The notes below the pieces were generated by a model that saw only the letters and a program-made list of their open reading frames with translations, made no database searches and was not told where the DNA came from. Position numbers and translations under genes: made by a program. Below, piece by piece: positions 46,977 to 57,596 of a stretch of DNA of 64,000 nt. Each line of letters begins with the position of its first letter. Positions within the stretch are counted from its first letter, which is position 1. This DNA comes from Vibrio anguillarum (GTDB lineage Bacteria > Pseudomonadota > Gammaproteobacteria > Enterobacterales > Vibrionaceae), in NCBI RefSeq assembly GCF_001989995.2, contig NZ_JAHGUP010000026.1, positions 1 through 64,000 on the forward strand, written 5' to 3'.

Positions 46977-47522
46977 TTATTGTTCTAGTGTGACATTCGT
47001 AATAACGATTGGTTCGATGGGGACGTCTTGCATTCGCCCTTTCGTGCTGGTCGGCTGTTGAGCCATTTTTTGCACAACATAAAACCCTTGCGTGACTTTA
47101 CCAAAGACTGCATAACCCGGTGGGCGAGCGTTGTAGTTGAGAAAATCATTATCGACCAAGTTAATAAAGAATTGGCGAGTAGCCGAGTTAGGATCATTGG
47201 TACGGGCCATTGCGATCGTCGCGGTGTCATTGGTCAACCCATTGCTCGCTTCATTTTTGATGGGAGCGTAAGTGGTGAGTTGTTTTAAATCCGCATCAAA
47301 TCCGCCGCCTTGTGCCATAAACCCTGGGATAACGCGGTGGAACTGGCTGCCAACATAACTGCCATCTTCAACATATTTTACGAAGTTTGCGACAGTCGTT
47401 GGCGCTTTCTCTGTATTAAGTTCAACAGTAAATGACCCTAAGTTCGTCTCAATTAGGACGTTGGGCGCCGAAAACGCAGTGCAACTGACGAGCGCTAATG
47501 TCGTAACGAGAGAACGTAACAT
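46977..47522 (-). CDS. ppiA: Periplasmic cyclophilin-type peptidyl-prolyl isomerase
   Basis: A 181-aa cyclophilin with a signal peptide (about residues 1-18). Active-site motifs are FHRVIPGFMAQGG, with its catalytic Arg, and ATRQFFINLVDN. The export signal marks the periplasmic PpiA type rather than cytoplasmic PpiB. It overlaps yajG by one base (TAATG), so the two are one unit. Confidence 0.93.
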   Translation of the reverse strand: MLRSLVTTLALVSCTAFSAPNVLIETNLGSFTVELNTEKAPTTVANFVKYVEDGSYVGSQFHRVIPGFMAQGGGFDADLKQLTTYAPIKNEASNGLTNDTATIAMARTNDPNSATRQFFINLVDNDFLNYNARPPGYAVFGKVTQGFYVVQKMAQQPTSTKGRMQDVPIEPIVITNVTLEQ

Positions 47523-48091
47523 TAAAAGCGCTCCTGTAAATAACCATTAAGTTCGCTGTCATTGGCAATTTCTTTAAGTACCAAGTTCATGACATCGTTG
47601 AGTACCATTTCAATCTCATCATTTGAAGCGCTGAGTGTACCGGAACGTTTTGCCGTCCCGTTGAACGTTTTCACCAATTTGCCTTTTGGTGTTTCCGCGG
47701 TGATTTCAAGCGTGACACTGCCATCCATTTCATTCGACATGACGCTGTGTTTTACCGTCACTAGTGCTTCTGCAATTTCAACGGTGACATTGTTTTCGCT
47801 GTTCACTGTTAAGCGATAGCCTTGAGAGCTAAATTGTTCTGCCAACGCATTCTCAACCGCAATGCGAACATTTTGTTTGGCATGAATTGGCTCAATATTA
47901 GAGCGGCCACTATCCACTAAAGCCACATATTGCGCCGATCGAACATCTTTGCTAACCAGAGTAAAGGCTTTATTGTTGACGACCGTATTTTTGCTGGTCG
48001 TTGCAGTAGGCATAAAGTTGATTTGCTGTTGCTGAGGTGCGGCACAAGCGGTGAGTAATGCGATTGAGGCTGCGAGAACCAGTTTTTTCAT
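47522..48091 (-). CDS. yajG: YajG family lipoprotein
   Basis: A lipoprotein of 189 aa from the second ATG (48091), which I choose because AAGGAA is well spaced from it; the first ATG at 48097 would put the ribosome binding site too close. The lipobox is LLTAC, Cys 16. The rest resembles the YajG family of unknown role. It is the upstream gene of ppiA, and in many enterobacteria yajG lies next to bolA and ampG, as here. Confidence 0.85.
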   Translation of the reverse strand: MKKLVLAASIALLTACAAPQQQQINFMPTATTSKNTVVNNKAFTLVSKDVRSAQYVALVDSGRSNIEPIHAKQNVRIAVENALAEQFSSQGYRLTVNSENNVTVEIAEALVTVKHSVMSNEMDGSVTLEITAETPKGKLVKTFNGTAKRSGTLSASNDEIEMVLNDVMNLVLKEIANDSELNGYLQERF

Positions 48092-48115
48092 GGTCATTTC
48101 CTTTCTTATCCTTGC

Positions 48116-49246
48116 CTATTTAGTTGCTTGTAAGATAACAAATTTATGGTTGGTCGCGACAGTTTTTACCTGCCCTTGGCCAAATAATCTTGCTAGTTTT
48201 ACATCGTAGCCGAGGTGGCGATTGCCGATCACTAATAATCGTCCCCCTTTTTTAAGAACATGCTTTGCATCACAGAACATCTGCCAAGCAATGTGATCCG
48301 TGATAGCTTGTTGTTGATGGAATGGTGGGTTGCACAATACTAAACAGCTACTCTCTTGTTGAAAACCATCTAAGCAGTTATTCGCAATGCATTGAATATT
48401 GCGATCTTCTCCTAAATTCTCCAGCAAATTTAGCTTTGCAGACTCGACGGCCATCAAGCTTTCATCAACGCAGGTCATTCGTACTTGAGGATTGAGTTGG
48501 CCCATCTTGATTGATAACACCCCGTTGCCGCATCCAAGGTCGATGATGTGCTGTAACTTAGGATCTTGTGGAAGATACTGTAGAAAAAAGCGTGCGCCGA
48601 GATCCAATCCCTCACCTGAGTAGACATTCGGCAGATTTTTTAGACGGATGGATTCGCTTTCTACGGCCCATTCAGTTATGGGTTCCACCGTTTCAATCGG
48701 TGATACGTTCGGTGCTGAAAAAATGAGGCGGTGTTTTTTCCATGCAAGAGAAGTGCTTGTTGAACCTAAATACTTTTCAAATAAGTTTAAGGTTGATGTG
48801 TGGATCTCTTTCGCTTTGTTGACCGCTATCACAGGGCAATCTTGGGCAAGGGACTGACGGAGTTGGCTTAATTGCCAAACCAAGTGGCGATTGCTCTTGG
48901 GCAATTGAAAAAGCACCAGATCGACCGATTCAGGGATGGCATCCATTGTTGAGAGCAATTGCACGTTGCGGCACTGATTGCGCTGAAGATTGTTTAACGT
49001 ACCTTGTTGCGAAATAAAAGAGTCGCTCATCATGGTGACGTGATGCTTATCTGCAAACCAACACGATAGAGCGCCAAAGTGATCGTTTAAAATAAGGATG
49101 CGTTTGCCTATTGCTAAATTCAACGCTTCAATATGATTAATCATATATTCATCGCCCGCATCCCAAGCTTGTAATGTTTCGTTTGAACGATGTGGGAAAC
49201 GGTGCAAGCTCAACGTTCGATCATGCAGTGCCAACTCTGTTTTCAT
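48116..49246 (-). CDS. rlmG: 23S rRNA guanine-1835 N2-methyltransferase
   Basis: A 376-aa two-domain RsmC/RlmG-type SAM methyltransferase. The degenerate N-terminal domain is followed by a catalytic domain: SAM loop IIDLGCGNGVLSIKMG near residues 231-246 and catalytic CNPPFH near 309-314. The NPPF tetrad is the N2-guanine signature. It is divergent from bolA. RlmG and RsmC are alike, but the N terminus and the bolA neighbour favour RlmG. Confidence 0.88.
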   Translation of the reverse strand: MKTELALHDRTLSLHRFPHRSNETLQAWDAGDEYMINHIEALNLAIGKRILILNDHFGALSCWFADKHHVTMMSDSFISQQGTLNNLQRNQCRNVQLLSTMDAIPESVDLVLFQLPKSNRHLVWQLSQLRQSLAQDCPVIAVNKAKEIHTSTLNLFEKYLGSTSTSLAWKKHRLIFSAPNVSPIETVEPITEWAVESESIRLKNLPNVYSGEGLDLGARFFLQYLPQDPKLQHIIDLGCGNGVLSIKMGQLNPQVRMTCVDESLMAVESAKLNLLENLGEDRNIQCIANNCLDGFQQESSCLVLCNPPFHQQQAITDHIAWQMFCDAKHVLKKGGRLLVIGNRHLGYDVKLARLFGQGQVKTVATNHKFVILQATK

Positions 49247-49407
49247 AATTTTTTATAGGTCGTAGTGAGAATTACGGATGCATTGTCTCAAATGGCGTAG
49301 AAACAAGGAACCAAAACCTTTCGCTATTCTATAAGGCTAGTTAAACTTAAATCTCTTTACACTCGTATATGTTCTCATGCTCTTATTTGAGGAAGAAAGG
49401 CAACGGT

Positions 49408-49716
49408 ATGATCCAACCCATAATCGAACAAAAATTGCATCAAGCATTTCACCCTGATTATTTGAAAGTCGAAAATGAAAGCTACATGCACAATGTGCCT
49501 TCAGGATCGGAAAGCCATTTTAAAGTCATTGTGGTGAGTGACAGTTTTGAAGGAATGCGTTTGATTGGCCGTCACCGACAGGTTAACCAAGTGTTGGCAG
49601 AAGAGTTAGCGAACCACATTCATGCACTCTCGATTCATACCTACACACCACAAGAGTGGCAGGCGCAAATTAGTGGCGTACCTGATAGTCCTATGTGTAT
49701 GGGCGGTGGAAAATAA
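49408..49716 (+). CDS. bolA: BolA family transcriptional regulator
   Basis: BolA, 102 aa from ATG 49408. It contains [36 protein letters not shown], the family core, and is a general stress and morphology regulator that also pairs with monothiol glutaredoxins. I chose this start over an upstream in-frame one because GGAAGAAAGG lies just before it. A hairpin (GTTCAGA/TCTGAAC, 49720-49737) lies right after the stop codon but has no T run. Confidence 0.93.
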   Translation: MIQPIIEQKLHQAFHPDYLKVENESYMHNVPSGSESHFKVIVVSDSFEGMRLIGRHRQVNQVLAEELANHIHALSIHTYTPQEWQAQISGVPDSPMCMGGGK

Positions 49717-49719
49717 CTC

Positions 49720-49737
49720 GTTCAGAACCGTCTGAAC
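49720..49737 (+). other. Hairpin just after bolA
   Basis: GTTCAGA-ACCG-TCTGAAC forms a 7-bp stem three bases after the bolA stop codon. The T-rich stretch comes about 15 bases later, so it is a weak or no terminator. Confidence 0.4.
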
Positions 49738-49958
49738 ATGCCGTTCTCTTGTTCTGTTTTTGAGCGGAATGTTAACAGTATTTAAACAAATTGACGAGAT
49801 GAACAAGTTGAGAGAAATTGTTTTAGGTAGTGAATAAAAATAAATACTCATAAGGGGTAAGGAATAGGTTATTTGTGCGATGCTTCAAAGTTATGACTAT
49901 TCGCTAGCCTTTATGATTCAAATCCTTCCAAATAAAACGACTTATCAGAGGATTGGTC

Positions 49959-50000
49959 ATGGCATCAGGTTCCGAAAAAATGCTAGACTATTGCACCTAA
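49959..50000 (+). CDS. Possible 13-residue leader ORF upstream of nqrA
   Basis: ATG 49959 follows AGAGGATTGGTC (a fair ribosome binding site) and encodes 13 residues (MASGSEKMLDYCT) before TAA. It is about 210 bp upstream of nqrA. It could be a leader peptide or a chance frame. The 495-bp gap from 49717 to 50211 otherwise holds only the hairpin after bolA and no further clear gene. Confidence 0.25.
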   Translation: MASGSEKMLDYCT

Positions 50001-50211
50001 TGGATCTCATACCATACTTGTGATGAGGTTATTAAAAGGATGTTGCGGTTCTGGCGTTTAAAACAAGCCAAAATCGGACACAGAAATGTCGTGTCTAAGG
50101 CTGGTTTAACTTTCATTTGGCCTCTTATCAAGAACGACCATGAAAGATAAACAAGCCTTGAACTTACGCAATTAAAAGAATCTTTTTCCCGATAAAATAG
50201 TGCAAGTGCGT

Positions 50212-51552
50212 ATGATTACAATAAAAAGGGGTTTGGACCTTCCTATTGCAGGAACTCCTTCCCAGGTGATTAATGATGGTAAGACCATCACTAAAGTCGC
50301 CTTGCTTGGCGAAGAGTACGTTGGCATGCGTCCTACCATGCATGTTCGCGTAGGCGATGAAGTAAAGAAAGCTCAAATTCTTTTTGAAGATAAAAAGAAT
50401 CCGGGTGTTAAATTTACTTCACCAGCAAGCGGTAAGGTTATCGAAGTCAATCGTGGCGCCAAACGTGTCCTACAATCCGTTGTGATTGAAGTGGCAGGTG
50501 ATGAGCAAATCACGTTCGATAGCTTTGAAGCTAGCCAACTAGCAAGTATTGACCGTCAAACGGTTAAAACTCAGTTAGTTGAGTCTGGTCTTTGGACTGC
50601 GTTGCGTACTCGTCCGTTTAGCAAGGTTCCAGCAATTGAGTCTTCAACTCAGGCTATTTTTGTGACAGCAATGGATACCAATCCATTAGCGGCAAAACCT
50701 GAGATGATCATTAATGAGCAATCTGAAGCATTCGTCGCTGGTCTCGATATCCTTTCAACTCTGACTGAGGGCAAGGTTTACGTCTGTAAATCTGGTACTA
50801 GCTTACCACGCTCTTCACAGCCAAACGTTGAAGAACATGTGTTTGATGGCCCACACCCTGCAGGTCTTGTAGGGACTCACATGCATTTCCTCTATCCAGT
50901 AAATGCAGTCAATGTGGCGTGGAGCATCAATTACCAAGACGTGATTGCGTTTGGTCAATTGTTCTTAACCGGTGAGCTATACACACAACGAGTGGTGTCG
51001 CTTGCAGGACCCGTAGTCAACAAACCTCGTCTTGTCCGTACTCAGATTGGTGCTAGCCTCGAAGAGTTAACGGATAACGAATTGATGCCGGGCGAAGTTC
51101 GTGTCATCTCTGGTTCTGTACTTTCTGGTGTGAAAGCGGCGGGGCCTGTAGCTTATCTTGGTCGTTACCACCTCCAAGTATCGGTTCTGCGTGAAGGTCG
51201 TGACAAAGATTTTCTTGGTTGGGCAATGCCTGGTAAGAACAAATTTTCAGTCACTCGCTCTTTCCTTGGTCATCTATTCACAGGTCAGTTGTTCAACATG
51301 ACAACCACAACCAATGGTAGTGATCGTGCGATGGTACCTATTGGTAACTATGAAAAAGTGTTGCCACTAGATATGGAACCAACGCTCCTACTTCGTGACC
51401 TATGTGCAGGTGACATCGATAGCGCTCAACGTCTCGGTGCCCTTGAGCTGGACGAAGAAGATCTCGCATTGTGTACCTTTGTATGTCCTGGTAAATACGA
51501 ATATGGTCAGCTACTTCGTGAGTGCCTAGATAAGATTGAGAAGGAAGGGTAA
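50212..51552 (+). CDS. nqrA: Na+-translocating NADH:ubiquinone reductase subunit A
   Basis: NqrA, 446 aa, the peripheral cytoplasmic subunit that carries a quinone site. I chose ATG 50212 ([14 protein letters not shown]), the family start, rather than a GTG 12 bases upstream. The core [24 protein letters not shown] region is recognisable near residue 300. First gene of nqrABCDEF, the sodium-pumping respiratory complex of vibrios. Confidence 0.96.
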   Translation: MITIKRGLDLPIAGTPSQVINDGKTITKVALLGEEYVGMRPTMHVRVGDEVKKAQILFEDKKNPGVKFTSPASGKVIEVNRGAKRVLQSVVIEVAGDEQITFDSFEASQLASIDRQTVKTQLVESGLWTALRTRPFSKVPAIESSTQAIFVTAMDTNPLAAKPEMIINEQSEAFVAGLDILSTLTEGKVYVCKSGTSLPRSSQPNVEEHVFDGPHPAGLVGTHMHFLYPVNAVNVAWSINYQDVIAFGQLFLTGELYTQRVVSLAGPVVNKPRLVRTQIGASLEELTDNELMPGEVRVISGSVLSGVKAAGPVAYLGRYHLQVSVLREGRDKDFLGWAMPGKNKFSVTRSFLGHLFTGQLFNMTTTTNGSDRAMVPIGNYEKVLPLDMEPTLLLRDLCAGDIDSAQRLGALELDEEDLALCTFVCPGKYEYGQLLRECLDKIEKEG

Positions 51553-51557
51553 TTTTC

Positions 51558-52802
51558 ATGGGCCTTAAAAAGTTTCTTGAAGACATCGAGCATCATTTTG
51601 AACCTGGCGGTAAACACGAAAAATGGTTTGCCTTGTATGAAGCTGCCGCAACGCTTTTTTATACGCCTGGTTTAGTTACAAAACGAAGCTCACACGTTCG
51701 TGATAGCGTTGATCTCAAACGCATCATGATCATGGTTTGGCTAGCGGTATTTCCAGCGATGTTCTGGGGTATGTATAATGTTGGTCATCAATCGATTACT
51801 GCACTTAACCATCTGTATTCTGGCGCTGAATTGGCGACAGTCATCAGTGGTAACTGGCACTATTGGCTAACTGAAATGCTTGGCGGTACATTAAGTACGC
51901 AAGCCGGTTGGGCAAGTATGATGCTGCTCGGTGCGACTTACTTCCTACCTATCTACGCCACGGTTTTCTTGGTCGGTGGCTTTTGGGAAGTGCTGTTTTG
52001 TATGGTGCGTAAGCATGAAGTTAACGAAGGTTTCTTTGTTACTTCAATTTTGTTTGCTCTGATTGTTCCACCCACACTGCCGTTATGGCAAGCCGCTTTA
52101 GGGATTACCTTTGGTGTGGTTGTTGCCAAAGAAATCTTTGGTGGTACCGGGCGTAATTTCCTAAACCCAGCATTAGCCGGCCGTGCTTTTCTATTCTTCG
52201 CCTACCCAGCACAGATCTCTGGTGACGTTGTTTGGACAGCTGCAGATGGTTTTTCTGGCGCAACGGCCTTAAGCCAATGGGCTCAAGGTGGTAACGGTGC
52301 TCTGCTCAATAAGGTCACTGGCGAAGCCATTACTTGGATGGACGCGTTCGTTGGTAACATTCCTGGTTCTATCGGTGAAGTATCGACGTTGGCACTGGCG
52401 ATTGGTGCGGCATTTATTGTCTACATGGGCATCGCTTCATGGCGCATTATTGCTGGTGTTATGGTGGGTATGATTGCCATTTCAACGCTGTTCAATGTCA
52501 TTGGTTCAGACACAAATGCAATGTTTAATATGCCTTGGCATTGGCACCTCGTTCTTGGTGGCTTTGCGTTTGGTATGTTCTTCATGGCAACCGATCCAGT
52601 ATCGGCTTCATTTACTAACAAAGGTAAATGGGCATACGGTATTTTGATTGGCGCAATGTGTGTGATGATTCGTGTGGTTAACCCAGCCTACCCAGAAGGT
52701 ATGATGCTGGCGATCTTATTTGCGAACCTATTTGCACCTTTGTTTGACCATATTGTGATTGAGAAGAACATCAAGCGGAGACTAGCACGCTATGGCAAGT
52801 AA
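51558..52802 (+). CDS. nqrB: Na+-translocating NADH:ubiquinone reductase subunit B
   Basis: NqrB, 414 aa, an integral membrane subunit with about 10 helices. FMN is bound covalently to Thr 236 in the SGAT motif ([10 protein letters not shown]), the same residue as in V. cholerae. It forms part of the Na+ channel and the riboflavin site. It begins 5 bases after nqrA and overlaps nqrC. Confidence 0.97.
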   Translation: MGLKKFLEDIEHHFEPGGKHEKWFALYEAAATLFYTPGLVTKRSSHVRDSVDLKRIMIMVWLAVFPAMFWGMYNVGHQSITALNHLYSGAELATVISGNWHYWLTEMLGGTLSTQAGWASMMLLGATYFLPIYATVFLVGGFWEVLFCMVRKHEVNEGFFVTSILFALIVPPTLPLWQAALGITFGVVVAKEIFGGTGRNFLNPALAGRAFLFFAYPAQISGDVVWTAADGFSGATALSQWAQGGNGALLNKVTGEAITWMDAFVGNIPGSIGEVSTLALAIGAAFIVYMGIASWRIIAGVMVGMIAISTLFNVIGSDTNAMFNMPWHWHLVLGGFAFGMFFMATDPVSASFTNKGKWAYGILIGAMCVMIRVVNPAYPEGMMLAILFANLFAPLFDHIVIEKNIKRRLARYGK

Positions 52803-53559
52803 TAACGACAGCATTAAAAAGACGCTGGGTGTTGTTATCGGATTGAGCCTAGTTTGTTCAATCATCGTATCGACAGCAGCGGTTGGCCTGCGTGACAAGC
52901 AAAAAGTTAACGCAGTACTTGATAAGCAAAGCAAGATTGTTGAAGTTGCAGGCATTAACGAGTCTGGCAGCGTGCCAGAGCTTTTTGCTAAATACATTGA
53001 ACCTCGTTTGATTGATTTTAAAACCGGGAACTTTGTTGATGGCGATGCAACGGCCTATGATCAACGCAAAGCTTCTAAAGACCCAGCTCAATCTATCAAG
53101 CTAACAGCGGAACAAGATAAAGCGAAGATTATTCGTCGTGCCAATACTGGGGTTGTTTACCTAGTGAAAAGTGGCGACGAGATTTCTAAAGTGATTGTTC
53201 CCGTTCACGGTAATGGTTTGTGGTCAATGATGTACGCATTTGTGGCTGTAGAAACCGATGGTAATACCGTTTCCGGCATTACTTATTACGAACAAGGTGA
53301 AACACCGGGATTGGGTGGTGAAGTTGAAAACCCATCATGGCGTGCTCAATTTGTTGGCAAGAAATTGTTTGATGACAACCACCAACCTGCAATTAAAGTT
53401 GTGAAAGGTGGCGCTCTTGCCGGATCTGAGCATGGCGTTGATGGACTTTCTGGCGCCACACTGACCAGTAACGGTGTTCAACACACTTTCGACTTCTGGT
53501 TAGGTGATATGGGCTTTGGTCCATTCCTAGCAAAAGTTCGTGACGGAGGTTTGAACTAA
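52792..53559 (+). CDS. nqrC: Na+-translocating NADH:ubiquinone reductase subunit C
   Basis: NqrC, 255 aa. One N-terminal transmembrane helix (about residues 12-32) anchors a periplasmic domain with a second covalent FMN on Thr 223 in [10 protein letters not shown]. ApbE, encoded downstream, attaches it. The start overlaps nqrB by 11 bases, and the stop overlaps nqrD. Confidence 0.97.
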   Translation: MASNNDSIKKTLGVVIGLSLVCSIIVSTAAVGLRDKQKVNAVLDKQSKIVEVAGINESGSVPELFAKYIEPRLIDFKTGNFVDGDATAYDQRKASKDPAQSIKLTAEQDKAKIIRRANTGVVYLVKSGDEISKVIVPVHGNGLWSMMYAFVAVETDGNTVSGITYYEQGETPGLGGEVENPSWRAQFVGKKLFDDNHQPAIKVVKGGALAGSEHGVDGLSGATLTSNGVQHTFDFWLGDMGFGPFLAKVRDGGLN

Positions 53560-54191
53560 TGTCTAGCGCAAAAGAGATTAAAAAGAGCATTCTAGCGCCA
53601 GTGTTGGATAACAACCCAATCGCACTTCAAGTGCTTGGTGTCTGTTCTGCCCTTGCGGTAACCACTAAGTTGGAAACGGCGTTTGTTATGACGCTAGCCG
53701 TTATGTTTGTAACGGCTTTCTCTAACTTATTCGTTTCGTTAATTCGTCACCACATACCTAACAGTGTGCGTATCATCGTTCAGATGGCGATCATTGCTTC
53801 ATTGGTTATTGTTGTTGACCAGATCCTACGTGCTTACTTATACGATATCTCGAAACAGCTATCGGTGTTCGTAGGGTTGATCATTACTAACTGTATCGTA
53901 ATGGGCCGTGCTGAAGCATTTGCAATGAAGTCAGCACCGATTCCTTCCTTTATCGATGGTATCGGTAATGGTTTGGGCTATGGTTTTGTATTGATCACTG
54001 TTGGTTTCTTCCGCGAACTTCTTGGTTCAGGCAAGCTATTTGGAATGGAAGTTCTACCTCTTGTGAAAGATGGTGGCTGGTATCAACCTAACGGTTTGAT
54101 GCTGCTAGCACCTTCGGCATTCTTCCTAATTGGCTTCATGATTTGGGCGATTCGCACGTTCAAACCTGAACAACTAGAAGCGAAGGAGTAA
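53559..54191 (+). CDS. nqrD: Na+-translocating NADH:ubiquinone reductase subunit D
   Basis: NqrD, 210 aa, a membrane protein with six hydrophobic segments. With NqrE it forms the symmetrical membrane pair around an iron site (conserved cysteines, e.g. in [15 protein letters not shown]). It overlaps nqrC by one base and is paralogous to NqrE. Confidence 0.96.
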   Translation: MSSAKEIKKSILAPVLDNNPIALQVLGVCSALAVTTKLETAFVMTLAVMFVTAFSNLFVSLIRHHIPNSVRIIVQMAIIASLVIVVDQILRAYLYDISKQLSVFVGLIITNCIVMGRAEAFAMKSAPIPSFIDGIGNGLGYGFVLITVGFFRELLGSGKLFGMEVLPLVKDGGWYQPNGLMLLAPSAFFLIGFMIWAIRTFKPEQLEAKE

Positions 54192-54198
54192 GGGCGTT

Positions 54199-54795
54199 AT
54201 GGAACATTATATCAGTTTGCTTGTTCGATCGATTTTTATCGAAAACATGGCACTCTCTTTCTTCTTGGGTATGTGTACATTTCTTGCTGTATCTAAGAAA
54301 GTAAAGACATCGTTTGGTTTAGGGATTGCGGTTACTGTTGTTCTGACCATTTCAGTACCAGTGAATAACTTGGTTTATAACTTGTTACTTAAACCGGGTG
54401 CATTGGGTGAAAATATTGATCTTACATTTCTAAATTTCATTACCTTTATCGGTGTTATTGCCGCATTGGTACAGATCTTAGAGATGATATTGGATCGTTT
54501 TTTCCCACCTTTGTATAACGCGCTGGGCATTTTCTTACCTTTAATCACAGTGAACTGCGCCATTTTTGGTGGTGTATCTTTCATGGTTCAGCGTGATTAT
54601 AACTTTGCTGAATCCGTCGTTTACGGTTTCGGTTCGGGTGTGGGTTGGATGTTAGCGATTGTCGCTCTTGCCGGTATCCGTGAGAAAATGAAATATTCAG
54701 ATGTACCTCCGGGTTTACGTGGTTTAGGGATTACCTTCATCACGGCGGGTCTAATGGCGTTAGGCTTTATGTCTTTCTCTGGTGTTCAACTGTAA
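54199..54795 (+). CDS. nqrE: Na+-translocating NADH:ubiquinone reductase subunit E
   Basis: NqrE, 198 aa, six membrane segments. [15 protein letters not shown] holds the conserved Cys that pairs with that of NqrD in the iron-sulfur site. It starts seven bases after nqrD. Confidence 0.96.
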   Translation: MEHYISLLVRSIFIENMALSFFLGMCTFLAVSKKVKTSFGLGIAVTVVLTISVPVNNLVYNLLLKPGALGENIDLTFLNFITFIGVIAALVQILEMILDRFFPPLYNALGIFLPLITVNCAIFGGVSFMVQRDYNFAESVVYGFGSGVGWMLAIVALAGIREKMKYSDVPPGLRGLGITFITAGLMALGFMSFSGVQL

Positions 54796-54828
54796 GTCGG
54801 GTAAACCGCAACAATTAAGGAATAGTCA

Positions 54829-56052
54829 ATGGACATTATTCTTGGTGTAGTGATGTTTACCCTGATTGTTCTAGCACTCGTTTTGGTAATTTTATTTGCT
54901 AAATCTAAGCTAGTTCCAACAGGCGACATTACAATTTCAATTAACGGTGATGCAGATAAGTCTATTGTGACTAATCCAGGTGGTAAGCTACTGAGCGTAC
55001 TTGCAGGTTCTGGTGTCTTTGTATCATCGGCGTGTGGTGGTGGCGGCTCTTGTGGTCAATGCCGTGTAAAAGTGAAATCTGGTGGTGGTGATATTCTTCC
55101 TACTGAACTTGATCACATTACTAAAGGTGAAGCTCGTGAGGGTGAACGTTTAGCGTGTCAAGTGGCTGTGAAAACAGACATGGATATTGAACTTCCTGAA
55201 GAAATTTTTGGTGTTAAAAAGTGGGAATGTACCGTTATCTCTAACGACAACAAAGCCACCTTCATTAAAGAGCTTAAACTTCAGATCCCTGATGGCGAGT
55301 CAGTACCTTTCCGTGCTGGTGGTTACATTCAGATCGAAGCGCCAGCACACCACATCAAATATTCAGATTTTGACGTGCCAGAAGAGTATCGTGGCGATTG
55401 GGACAAATTTAACCTGTTCCGCTACGAGTCAAAAGTTGATGAAGATATTATTCGTGCTTACTCAATGGCGAATTACCCTGAAGAGTTCGGTATTATTATG
55501 CTAAACGTGCGTATTGCTACGCCGCCGCCTAATAATCCCAATGTGCCACCGGGTCAGATGTCTTCTTACATTTGGTCACTGAAAGAAGGTGATAAATGTA
55601 CTATTTCTGGTCCATTTGGTGAGTTCTTTGCCAAAGATACTGATGCAGAAATGGTCTTTATCGGTGGTGGTGCGGGCATGGCTCCAATGCGCTCACACAT
55701 CTTCGATCAGCTTAAGCGTTTAAAATCTACCCGTAAGATGTCTTATTGGTATGGTGCGCGCTCTAAGCGTGAGATGTTCTACGTTGAAGATTTTGACGGC
55801 CTTGCAGCTGAAAACTCGAATTTCGTATGGCACTGTGCGCTTTCTGATCCAATGCCTGAAGATAACTGGGATGGATACACAGGTTTCATCCACAATGTAT
55901 TGTATGAAAACTATCTGAAAGACCATGAAGCGCCTGAAGATTGTGAATACTACATGTGTGGTCCACCGATGATGAATGCGGCTGTGATTGGCATGCTGAA
56001 GAACCTTGGTGTAGAAGATGAGAACATCCTTCTTGATGACTTCGGTGGTTAA
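54829..56052 (+). CDS. nqrF: Na+-translocating NADH:ubiquinone reductase subunit F
   Basis: NqrF, 407 aa, the NADH-oxidising entry subunit. A transmembrane helix (about residues 5-25) is followed by a [2Fe-2S] ferredoxin domain with ligands C69, C75, C78 and C110, then FAD and NADH domains ([28 protein letters not shown]). Last gene of the six; a terminator follows. Confidence 0.97.
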   Translation: MDIILGVVMFTLIVLALVLVILFAKSKLVPTGDITISINGDADKSIVTNPGGKLLSVLAGSGVFVSSACGGGGSCGQCRVKVKSGGGDILPTELDHITKGEAREGERLACQVAVKTDMDIELPEEIFGVKKWECTVISNDNKATFIKELKLQIPDGESVPFRAGGYIQIEAPAHHIKYSDFDVPEEYRGDWDKFNLFRYESKVDEDIIRAYSMANYPEEFGIIMLNVRIATPPPNNPNVPPGQMSSYIWSLKEGDKCTISGPFGEFFAKDTDAEMVFIGGGAGMAPMRSHIFDQLKRLKSTRKMSYWYGARSKREMFYVEDFDGLAAENSNFVWHCALSDPMPEDNWDGYTGFIHNVLYENYLKDHEAPEDCEYYMCGPPMMNAAVIGMLKNLGVEDENILLDDFGG

Positions 56053-56074
56053 TTCACTGAAGTAAGTAAAACCT

Positions 56075-56108
56075 ATGGCTGGCTCTGATGAGTCAGCCAT
56101 TGTTTTTT
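56075..56108 (+). terminator. Terminator of the nqr operon
   Basis: ATGGCTGGCTC-TGAT-GAGTCAGCCAT is a stem with one G-T wobble, followed by TGTTTTTTT. It lies 22 bp after the nqrF stop codon. Hence apbE-nqrM may use read-through or its own promoter. Confidence 0.85.
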
Positions 56109-56230
56109 TAGTTTTAGTTTTGCCTTGTGGCTTTGAATTCCAACTCAGTTAACATAGAAAATAGGTGTAGGAATTTCTTTTCTATAACCACTTCTTTTCT
56201 ATATTCACTTTCATTTTTAGGAGTAAACAA

Positions 56231-57238
56231 GTGAAAAAATGGCTTGCTGCGTTAGCTTCTCTATTCATCTTGGCGGGTTGTGAAAAATCGGTTGAGCAAG
56301 TTCATCTCAGTGGCCCTACTATGGGCACGACTTACAATATTAAGTACCTGAAAGCTGAAGGTATCCCTAGCTCGGAGGCTCTCCAAAAGGAAGTTGATCG
56401 GTTATTGGAAGAAGTGAACGATCAAATGTCGACCTATCGTAAAGATTCCGAGCTCAGCCGTTTTAATCAATATCAAGGAACGGAACCTTTTACGGTTTCT
56501 TCTCAAACCGCAACCGTGGTGAAAGAAGCGCTGCGTCTTAACGGTCTTACTTTAGGTGCATTGGATGTCACTGTTGGTCCTTTGGTTAACCTATGGGGTT
56601 TTGGCCCTGAAGCTCGTCCTGATGTGGTGCCAAGCGATGCAGAATTGGCTGAGCGTAAAACCAACATAGGCATTGAGCATCTTAGCGCAACCGATACTAC
56701 GTTAAGTAAAGATCTTCCTAATCTCTATGTGGACCTTTCAACTATTGCGAAAGGATGGGGAGTCGATGTGGTTGCTGACTACATTCAATCACAAGGCATT
56801 GCCAATTACATGGTTGAAGTCGGTGGTGAGATGCGCTTAAAAGGCGTAAATCGAGAAGGCGTACCTTGGCGAATCGCTATAGAAAAACCGACAGTTGATG
56901 AACGTACCGCTCAAGAGATCATTGAACCTGGTGATCTGGCAATTGCCACTTCAGGTGATTACCGCAATTATTTTGAGCAAGATGGTGTGCGTTATTCTCA
57001 CATTATCAATCCAATCACTGGAAAACCCATCCATAATAAAGTGGTATCAGTTACCGTTTTGGATGCATCTTCAATGACGGCAGATGGCTTAGCGACTGGA
57101 TTAATGGTACTAGGAGAGACGAAAGGTATTGAGGTTGCAGAGCAATACAATATTCCTGTGTTCATGATTGTGAAAACAGAACAAGGTTTTGAAGAGATTG
57201 CCTCCAGCGCATTTAAGCCATTTCTAAATAAAAAGTGA
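56231..57238 (+). CDS. apbE: FAD:protein FMN transferase ApbE (Ftp)
   Basis: ApbE, 335 aa, a lipoprotein (lipobox LAGC, Cys 17) in the periplasm that transfers FMN from FAD to threonine in NqrB, NqrC and RNF subunits. Family marks are SGPTMGTTYNIKY, DLSTIAKGWGVDVVA and YSHIINPITGKP. It starts with GTG, supported by AGGAGTAAACAA. It is encoded right after nqr and so serves it. Confidence 0.96.
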   Translation: MKKWLAALASLFILAGCEKSVEQVHLSGPTMGTTYNIKYLKAEGIPSSEALQKEVDRLLEEVNDQMSTYRKDSELSRFNQYQGTEPFTVSSQTATVVKEALRLNGLTLGALDVTVGPLVNLWGFGPEARPDVVPSDAELAERKTNIGIEHLSATDTTLSKDLPNLYVDLSTIAKGWGVDVVADYIQSQGIANYMVEVGGEMRLKGVNREGVPWRIAIEKPTVDERTAQEIIEPGDLAIATSGDYRNYFEQDGVRYSHIINPITGKPIHNKVVSVTVLDASSMTADGLATGLMVLGETKGIEVAEQYNIPVFMIVKTEQGFEEIASSAFKPFLNKK

Positions 57239-57246
57239 GTTAAGTT

Positions 57247-57480
57247 ATGAATACTTTTTTCATTACATTCAGTGTATTTCTGTGTGTCATTGGCGCGATG
57301 GCGGTTGGCTATGTCTTTCAAAAGAAAGTAGTCAAAGGCAGTTGTGGTGGATTAGGTGCTGTTGGCATTGAAAAAGTGTGCAATTGCCCAGAGCCTTGTG
57401 ATGCACGTAAAAAACGCGAAGCTAAGGCCGCAGCAAGAGCTGAAAAGTTAGCGCATTGGGAAAAAGATCGTATCGCCTGA
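57247..57480 (+). CDS. nqrM: Na+-NQR maturation protein NqrM
   Basis: A 77-aa membrane protein. One transmembrane helix near residues 4-22 is followed by four cysteines (C33, C45, C47, C51). NqrM (DUF539) is needed for insertion of the iron centre of Na+-NQR, and these cysteines are its hallmark. It starts eight bases after apbE. Confidence 0.95.
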   Translation: MNTFFITFSVFLCVIGAMAVGYVFQKKVVKGSCGGLGAVGIEKVCNCPEPCDARKKREAKAAARAEKLAHWEKDRIA

Positions 57481-57487
57481 GCTACGA

Positions 57488-57525
57488 TTAAAGAGCCTGT
57501 TTTGTGCAGGCTCTTTAATTTTTAA
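57488..57525 (+). terminator. Terminator after nqrM
   Basis: TTAAAGAGCCTG/CAGGCTCTTTAA is a 12-bp stem with a 7-nt loop, followed by TTTTT. It lies right after the nqrM stop codon. Confidence 0.9.
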
Positions 57526-57560
57526 AAGCAATTCATTTCAATCCATAGAAACCAAGAATA

Positions 57561-57580
57561 TACTGTTTATGTATACAGTC
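57561..57580. promoter_or_regulatory. LexA (SOS) box of dinB
   Basis: TACTGTTTATGTATACAGTC fits CTG-N10-CAG with TA-rich centre. It lies 17 bp upstream of the dinB start codon, overlapping the likely promoter. Confidence 0.9.
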
Positions 57581-57596
57581 TTTTAATGGTTTTGAA

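Noticed and set aside
50200..50211. GTG 50200 as the nqrA start
   Set aside because: The family begins at MITIKRGLD (ATG 50212), giving the standard 446 residues; the four-codon extension has no support.
56053..56230. A gene between nqrF and apbE
   Set aside because: The 178 bp hold only the terminator, an AT-rich stretch and the apbE ribosome binding site.
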